Source: Eutreptiella sp. 'Long Island Sound 2002'
Lineage: Eukaryota > Euglenozoa > Euglenophyceae > Eutreptiales > Eutreptiaceae
Reading direction: 5' to 3'
Length of the DNA stretch: 64,000 bases
NCBI GenBank assembly: GCA_964036045.1
Contig: OZ038390.1
Coordinates: forward strand, 42,292,525 to 42,356,524
A program made the translations under genes and the position numbers. The notes beneath the pieces were generated by a model that saw nothing but the letters and a program-made list of their open reading frames with translations, searched no databases and was not told the origin of the DNA. Below, one piece after another: positions 44,866 to 53,800 of the stretch. Numbering within the stretch: the stretch's first letter is position 1; the number at the start of each line of letters is the position of its first letter.

Positions 44866-47800
44866 CACGCGCGAAATGGGGGGAAATTAGACATCCGTCG
44901 TGGTGCTTCAGATTCGGCTGAAATTTTGGTGCATGATACCTATGGGTGTGAAGTACAATCACACAAAGTTTGAGCAAGAAACTCAACGGTGGCGGCCGGA
45001 AACGGGATTCGCAAGTGCCAAAAACAGGCATTTTTGGGCCAAAAAAGCCCTAGAACACATTCAAAACGGCCAAACAAAGGGAAACGGTGGGTGCACTTCA
45101 CGTGCGGCTTGACTTCCCCATGTCAACGAGCTCTTTGCGGCCCTCTAATTCCACCATATGTCCCGGAAACAGCCCAAAAAGGCCCCGAGAAGCTCCAAAT
45201 GCCGACAGCCACAAACCAAGAATAGGCCATATCTTTGGCTACATGGCTCAAAATGCGATTCCGAGGGCACCTACTCCACCCGCAACCCCCCACTTTTTGT
45301 GGTTTCCAACCCTCAGGATTGCCCAAACGGACGCCTAGACCCCAATACCTAGGCCCACTAGGCTGCAGCAAGCTGCAAGCTCAAGCCCAAACAAGTGGGT
45401 GCCCAAATGTGTCAACAGGGTCCAGTAGGGGCAAAAAGATGACTTTTCTCAAAAATGATCCTAGACCACGTGTGACGCTAAAACAAGTGTTTTTGGACCG
45501 TTTTGAGCTTGTGGTGGCCCATTTTGGTCCTCCGAAAATCCCAAAATGCCTTGAAAATGGGCTGTTTTGTGACCAAAAATGGGTCAAAAATGGGTCAAAA
45601 ACACATTTTTCCAAACCTCATCCTAGACCATTTGGGGTGCACCAACGGGTGAAATGAGCCCATTTTGAGCCCATTTTGGGGCATTTTGGCCCCTCAAAAG
45701 TCCAAAAAGCCTTGAAACTGGGCCTTGTGGTGATGGGGTTCACGTGCAAGCTGATTTGACTTTGTCAAGAGCCATCAATGTGTGAATCATTCTTGATGTC
45801 CCTCACCAGTCATAGCTAATGTTCCCTCCCCCACCAGCTCGGTCCCAATATTCAGTCTTGATTAGGGTTAGGGCTAGGGTCACCGAGCTGGTGGAACCAG
45901 TCTTGGTTTTATAACCCTTTTTAGTGTCTAGGGTGGACCTACCAGGTTTAGCAGCAGCAGCAAGCAGCAGCAAGCAGCAGCACGCGCGAAATGGGTAAAA
46001 ATCAGAATTCCGTCGTGCTGCTTCAGATTCGGCTGAAATTTTGGTGCATGATACCTATGGGTGTGAAGTACAATCACACAAAGTTTGAGCGAGAAACTCA
46101 ACGGTGGCGGCCGGGAACGGGATTCGCAAGTGGCAGACCTCAGTTTCAAAAACTGCAGTTTAGGGCCAAAAACAGCCATTTTTGGGCCAAAAAACCCCTA
46201 GAACACATTCAAAACGGCCAAACGAAGGGAAACGGTGGGTACACCCCACGTGCGGCTTGACTTCCCCGTGTCACCGAGCTCTTTGCAGCCCTCTAACTCC
46301 ATGATATGTCCCAGAAACGGCCCAAAAAGGCACCCAAAAGCTCCAAATGCCGACAGCCACAAACCAAGAACATACCATATCTTTGGCTACATGGCTCAAA
46401 ATGCGATTCCGAGGGCACCTACTCCACCCGCAATCCCCCACTTTTTGTGGTTTCCACCCCTCAGAACTGCCCAAACAGACGCCTAGACCCCAATACCTAG
46501 GCCCACTAGGCTGCGGCAAGCTGCAAGCTCAAGCCCAAATAGGTGGGTGCCCAAATGTGTCAACAGGGTCCAGTAGGGGCAAAAAGATGACTTTTCTCAA
46601 AAATGATCCTAGACCATGTGCGACGCTAAAACAAGTGTTTTTGGACCGTTTTGAGCTTGTGGTGGCCCATTTTGGTCCTCCGAAAATCCCAAAATGCCTT
46701 GAAAATGGGCTGTTTTGGGACCAAAAATGGGTCAAAGATGGGTCAAAAACGCATTTTTGCAAACCTCATCCTAGACCATTCGGGGTGCACAAACGGGTGA
46801 AATGAGCCCATTTTGAGCCCATTTTGGGGCATTTTGGCCCCTCAGAAGTCCAAAAAGCCTTGAAAGTGGGCCTCGTGGTAATGGCGTTCACTTGCAAGCT
46901 GATTTCACTTTGTCAAGAGCCATCAATGCGTGAATCATTCTTGATGTCCCTCACCAGTCATAGTTGATGTTCCCTCCCCCACCAGCTCGGTCCCAATATT
47001 CAGTCTTGATTAGGGTCAAGGGTAAGGTTTGGGGGTTTGGGGGTAGGGTTAGGAGTAGGCTGAGGGTTGGGGTGGGCATTAGAGTCAAGGTTGGGTTCAA
47101 GGATAGTGTTGAGGTGCAAAGTGGACAAACTGGGCAAGGGGAATGAAAAAAAAATTTTCAGGCGCCTTCAGCGCCACCATATGTATGGCCACTTGCTGTT
47201 GACCCTTGGCAACTAAGTGGGCCCGGAGGGCAGGGAGGGGGGGGGGGGAAGTCGCGTACCAGAACCGAGGAGACGCCCCCCCCCCCCCGTGCAAGGCACA
47301 ATACAGACACAAAACCCTCAGAAGCTAGCCAACAATGAACCCGTGCAGTTGACTTTCTTTCTTGCATTGCGCTCCAATGCACTCTGTGCAGAGCACTCAG
47401 TACTGGCAACGCCTCATGCAGCCTGCGTCCCATTACACGTGTGCCCTGTATTGCGTCACCGACTCATCAACAAGGTGATGCACAACGCACGATGGATCAG
47501 TGGGAATGGAGAGAATCACTCTTGACCGACCTCTCCGGGAAGACAGCAGGTCTACTGCCCCTGAGCATAAGCACGTAATGATAACACCCTCAGCACAGGG
47601 AGACGGAGAAAAGGCACCTTGCATGCTGTGCTAGCTTCCAGCTGATATCATATGAGCTCGGATGAATCCGTGTGCTGTCCAACGGCTCTGCGATGTCGGT
47701 GGTAAAGCCCTGATCAGTGAGAATCTGGATCCGCAGGAAAGCACAGCAATTCTCGAACACCTTCGCTGTCATCAGCTTGCGTAACGCCGCCCGGGACTCT

Positions 47801-50800
47801 ACCATAGACGAGTCCCCGTGCGATGCTCGGGCGGCCAATGCCCGCAGAAGCTCTTCAGCCTTTCGAGGCCCCAGGCCACACACAAATTGCAAGAGGCCGT
47901 GCATGTGGCGGTGCGGTATAACTTGGTTGATAGAGACCCCAACACTGGAGACAGCAGTGATCAGGAACTGCTCGATTCTTTCCAAGTATGCCTCCTTGGG
48001 TACCAGATCCTAAATAAATAAGCAGGTCACAGCAAGGGCATGCCATGCCATGCTATGCCATGCCAGCAACAACTTGCGATGCTGTGACGAGGCCATGTTG
48101 ATGATGCAAGGGTGTATTCCGTGTCGCCTGTGCGTCATACACCATACACAGTGGACTGATAGATTTTGCTGTATGCAGCGGCCATGAACACAATGCTTTG
48201 CAATGTGTACCGCAGGCGTTGACAAAACGTTTGGACACTGACCTTTTTGTTTTCCATAAGCCAAATACCAACGAATTGTTCTGAGCTTGGCTTTAAGTAT
48301 TTGGGGGGGGGGGTTGTGAGCAGTCGAGCGACGGGTTACTTCAGAGGCTCTGGTAGGACAACAGGGAAAATCTGCGCAAAATGTCACCTCATGCAGACAC
48401 AAGAGCTGGCGAGGGCAGGAGATCGATCCAATACCTTTGCGCAACAATTTTGGGTGCTTAAACAAGATAAATTAAAGAAAGATTGAAAGAAATGACAGGC
48501 AGTACACATGCCAACATTAAATTCAGGAATGAGGCAATACAACCGCTGTCTGGGATAGGGGCATCTTTAAACCGCATCTTTTTTTTGCAGGCCTTATTGA
48601 ACCGTGGTGTGATGATACTAACCATAAATTCCTCTCGTGTCGCACGTGGGTGTGGTGGGTTGGTATGAAAAGCAGCAAGGATTGGCTGGAGCTAAATTGA
48701 ACCATCCACAGGTTGAGTTTCACAGCAATCCGGCTGCCTCCTGTCACACAGCACATGTGCTTGACCCGTATTAGAGTATATCTCTGGCACGGGGGCGGCT
48801 GCCTGGCAGGATGTGACCCTGAGGGGTGTTCAACCATTTCAGGGGTTGTAGGGGGGGGGATCCCCCACTCCCCCCCCTTCGTTGACCCAAACCCAGCAGG
48901 TCGGTGGGTCGGCCTGTCAGCCACCGGGGTCCCGGGGGGGGGGGGGTCGGTACCCCTACATACGTACCTCAAAATGATCCCCATGATGCCTTTATCATTT
49001 TGAACATACACAAGTGGGGTTAAAAACACATTTTAAAAAAAAAGCCCATCAGCTCAGGCTCCCATCAACCAAGGTCTGACCCAGAGGTTGGGTTGGGGTC
49101 ATAAATTTTTTTTGTGGGTTTCACCCATTTTTAAATTCCCCTCAAAAATCTGAGTATTTTGAGTAAAAACACATGTGGTGAAAACAAAAGTTCACCCCCT
49201 GCCGTATGCCTAACACAAAATCTCCAGCGCCTCTGGCGCGCACAAAATCCATTGACCATACAACCATTTTGGGGTCCGTAGAGCCCCCCCCCCCCCCCAG
49301 GGCGTTGCTTGAGCGGAGGGGGGAGGGGGGGAGGGGGTCCAGGGGAGGGGGGGAGGTGGTCCAGGGGGGGGGACCCCCCCCCCCTGCCAGAATGAACCAT
49401 ATCGACCAAGAATTGCAAAAATGCACCACATTGACCCATTCAGTATATACATTTGTCATAATGTCTGTACACAGGTAATCAAATCATCTTTTTGGGTCCA
49501 TACATTGTGCCCTCACCTGAACACCACCAGGCAACGCTAACACGAAACACAGTGGAATGCTCATTGTTATCAAATTGTTTGCTGAAGATCAATCAGAGTT
49601 GGACTTGCATGAGCAAAAACTCATGCGGCAGGCAGCGCACCTCGCGGTCTTGGCGTGCCATTACGGCTGCTTGTGTTATAAACTCATGCAGAGTTGCCAT
49701 TGGAGTGTTCGGAAACAGTGTGGAACATGCTTTCTGTGCCACATTATGCACCTCTTGCCTTTTCTTCCCAGTCCATCTATCTTGGAAACGAAAATAGAGG
49801 ATCGTGTTTACAACATTGTCGCGTTTTGCGCGGGGACACGGTTGGAGCGGGGTGCCGAAGAACGCACTTATGGGACACTGGGACATGGTGTCTGCAAAAG
49901 AGGCAAGAAAGGATACAGTGGAGTGACCAAAGAACCCTGCTATACGTGCGCCGAAGGCGCGGGAGGAAAAAATTGGCTCAAACGAAAAAACGTTCCCAAA
50001 ACCCTGATTCTCAGGTGAATTAGAGTGGAGGGGGGAGGGGGGGAGGGGGTCCAGGGGAGGGAGGGAGGTGGTCCAAGAGGGAGGCCCCCCCCCCTGCCGG
50101 AATGAAAATTAAAGCAACGCCCTGCCCCCCCCCCCCAGGGTCGGGTCTTGGCCGGCAGCGGCCCTGGTGATCTCTGGGGATAATTATTTCTCACTTTTTC
50201 CTTTGGATGCTTCTTCCATCATTTGCGGTAACATCGTGAACACATGCCAGATGCTAAGCTTCAGCCTCCTCATACCAGTCATTTCAATTCCCAGGAATGA
50301 GAAAAACAGGCTGTCATCCAAAGGCCTTGGACTGAGAGACTGACACACGGTGTTGTGAAGGGTGGTGAACGGGCCTTGTATGGTGTTGAACAGCAGGTTC
50401 ATGGGCGATTACCCATTGACATGTGCGCAGTTGAATGCATGGCCCAGATGTATACAATCCGTGCTAAACATCAAACCCCCTCTCCTGAAGCATCGTCACC
50501 TCCATGGGCGTACAAATTTGGGGGTCTTAAATCACGTCTTAAAAAAATTGCTCCATTGTTACCGTTGTAACCGTTTGAGGATTTGTTAGCCGCATTCAAG
50601 ACTGCCCCATTCGTCGACCAAGACTCAAAGACTCACATCCCATGTCATCAGGCTATCCCTCCACACCTGCATTTCATGTAATTTGAGACTGAGTATATCT
50701 TGCTCCGCGTTGAACAGTGCAGTAACCTCAGGCAAAGGATCCCGCAATCGTCTGCCACACGACACAGCCCGCCGTTGGGCCTCTGTAAAATCTGGGAACT

Positions 50801-53800
50801 CCTCTAGTCCCCTCTTGGACTTGGCAAAGATGCGAGCCACGTCCTCAGGAACCCACTCTACAGGGATCAGCTCATCTGGGGTGTCAGGGGCCTGCGACTC
50901 CTTGAGATCCTGAGCGACAGAAGCAGTGGAAGGCACAGGGACAGGGATATGGGCAGGGACAGGGGCAGAAGGGTGGACAGTTCGAATAGGCTTCTAAATG
51001 TTCTCCAGCCATTGGGAATCCTCCATCGTCACCAACCCTCCATCGCCTCTCTGCAACCCTCCTCAGCCAACAACCATCTTGACCCGTGCTCAGCCCTCCT
51101 CAACCCTCTCCCACCCTTTCAAGCAGCAATACACACCTTCATGTAGTTCGTCACGAATTTATAAAATCGCTCACAGGCGACATTGCCAGCGCCCAAAGCG
51201 ATGACCAGCGGCTTGTGCTCGCAAATGAAGCGCAGCAGCTTCTCCTCTTGTTCCAGCTTCTGCTGCCTCCCTTCCACCGTCCTCTCAGCACATGGTGCCC
51301 AGGTCAGAAAATCCACAACTTCCCCGTTGCTGTCAAGCTGTACGAACTCCGTGTTCTGATTCGCTGCCTCGAAGATGACGGAGAGCACACGGTATGTGCC
51401 AGGCATATACCCATCGTTCACCTCCTGGGACCTAGACAGGGTTTGCACGGGGTTGCAGGGCCAAAAAATACTCAATTGAAGGACAGACACTTGGTACAAA
51501 AGAAAAGGAGGAGAGGCCCCAACCGAGACCCTCCCTCATGCACATACCGCAATGGAGGTGGCAGGTCAGGGAATACCAGCTTCAACACGGTTGATTCCAT
51601 GCCCCTGCTCGAGGCTGCGGGAAAGGGCTCCAAAACCAAAACAGCACATCATCAAACGCACGATGCAGCAAGGTGCCGTCGAGGGCACCGTACACGTCCT
51701 CCCACAAAGGTTTGTCAAGCCAACATGAACCCGTTGGACTGCGCTTTTGAGGTTTGGCGCAGCCCTTGGCCCGTCGTGGACAGGGGGAGGCAGGCGTTGA
51801 AAAATGGAATGGGAGAATGACCGGACAAGGTCTCACCCTCCTGTCTGATGGGCCAAGCGTGTCGCCTCTTCTCGCTAGCAAACGTTTGAAGCACGGACTT
51901 TCATTTCCCGTGTTTAATGCTGGTTTCATCGCCTGGATGGACTGGCATGGCCCCGGATTGTCCCGAAACACGATCACCCGAAGGCCTGGCGGTTGCAAGG
52001 TGCCCGGGGGGGGGGGGGGGGGATCAACACACTCACCCATTCCCCCTCCCCAACTCGAGAGCTCCAGAGCTCCAGAGGGGCTTGCCAGAGGGGCTTGCAC
52101 ACATGGCAGGTGGATTCTGAGGCGCACAGCGGAATCCACAAAAACCACAAGGTCACTGCATTGTCCACCACGGAATGTAAACTGCTGGACTTCGTTTCAG
52201 CCCAGATCGTGTAAAGGAAACCCACTGTGTCATACTTCATGGATATACAAACTTGGCCCCAAGAGAACCTGTTTGGTGCCATTACGCGTTTAACAGTGCA
52301 ACTGGTGGTGGCTGGGGGCAGGGATCGTTCCTGAAGCAGACATTTATTCTGCTTATTCTGACGGTAAACTTCAATTCCTCTTGAAACTGCACCAGAACAC
52401 TGTATGTCTGTTTCTTTCTTCTCCGTGGTCACCCTCTTTAGGTCGCGATCATAGTTGGAGCCCTCATGAAGATGCTCTGGCACAGTTTGCGGCACTCGCT
52501 GTGTGCTCCACATTTTGAGATTGCGTTTATCGTTTTTGGCATATGCCGTGCCGAATCTCTTTCAACGATCGCAACAAAAATCTGCAGAAGTGCAAGATAG
52601 TGTCTGGCGCAGCACTCTTTGCAAAACCTAATTTTTGTGCGGGAAAATCGCAAAAAAAAAAAAAAAACATGCAGGGCTGTTACACAATTTGCAAAATGAT
52701 AAAGTTTGGCTTGGCTCTTGCAACACAAAATAGTTTCTGAGAACCTATGCTTCAGAAAAAATGCACGCGTGGATCCAGGGCTGTCCTTGAGAAATGAGAT
52801 GTCTTTTCTTTCCCTTGTGCAATGGGGGGTGGAGTGCGGTCGCAGACCCTCTAATCGAATTGCAGAAATTGCGGGAGAAATGTGGGAAATTGCGGGACAT
52901 TGCAGCGAAAAATTGCAGTCATTCAGGTGTTCCCCCCTTGACAATGGGCCAACTTTCCGTTTGAAGTGTTCCCTCTTCAACAGTCTGGGCGATCCCTGAC
53001 GGCACACTAGTGGCCAACCGTTGCTGTCGTCGGTTGACGGCCAACCTACGCAAGAGGGCGAAGAAGGTAGGTGCTTTTACCACCCAAGTGGAACGGAAGT
53101 ATATAGGGGCATACTGATCCACAGGGTGTGTGTCTCTTCGGCGGTGAAGTATGCTGGTTAGGGAATACTGAAGCTCCAGCCCCTCCCCCTTGTCTAATGG
53201 GCTCCTTGTCCAATGGATGGCTGCCACAACACAGCCATAAAGCCTGAGAATCAATTTCGTCTTTGCATTTTTGGTGGGGGCAAACATCATTTCTGCGAAA
53301 GGACGGGCACTCTTGCAAAAATCAGCCGCAAATCCGGGAACCAATTACTTTCGCAAACACCTGGGGATCGCACAGCAATGTCAGATCCCACAGCAGGGTA
53401 GCTATCAAAATCCCGCCACAGGAAATCAGGAGGCGCTGAATGTGGCATGAATCAAGAAAATGCAATGACCTCCAGGTTGTTTCCCCAGTGGTCTCATCGG
53501 TATTGTGAAATTGTTCGGTGGCCGTGTACGGAGGCGCAATGGCCTTAGCCCTCAGATTCAACGCAGCAGTGTTGAGTACAATCTCCTTAGCCTCCTCTTT
53601 CAGCAGCTCAATAATGGTCACTTTCATCCTCTTTTCCATTTCCACCTTCACCTGTGGAAGAAGTCATTGAAGTAAGAGAGCACAGCCACTTCCACCTTTC
53701 GAGGTCATGGATTTTGTGGGAAAAGGTGTGTGTTTTTGGTGGCTGCCTTAGGGGACCCTGTGGTACCCCCTGAGGGTGGATTGCGGGTGTTGCTACAGTG

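Larger units (their letters stand above)
39051..47617 (-). other. SPT6 8.6-kb intron, nested repeats
   Basis: GTGCCT...AATCTAG. The largest intron in the window. It holds two T-run arrays, a 731-bp TIR element, a 636-bp foldback, a pentanucleotide repeat, a dispersed G-run element, telomere-like tracts and three tandem 1.13-kb repeats. Confidence 0.75.
48010..50666 (-). other. SPT6 2.7-kb intron
   Basis: GTGTGG...ATTTAG. It carries poly-G/C blocks and a duplicated GC block (next entries). Plus-strand open frames at 49.5-50.0 kb have no recognisable domain. Confidence 0.65.
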
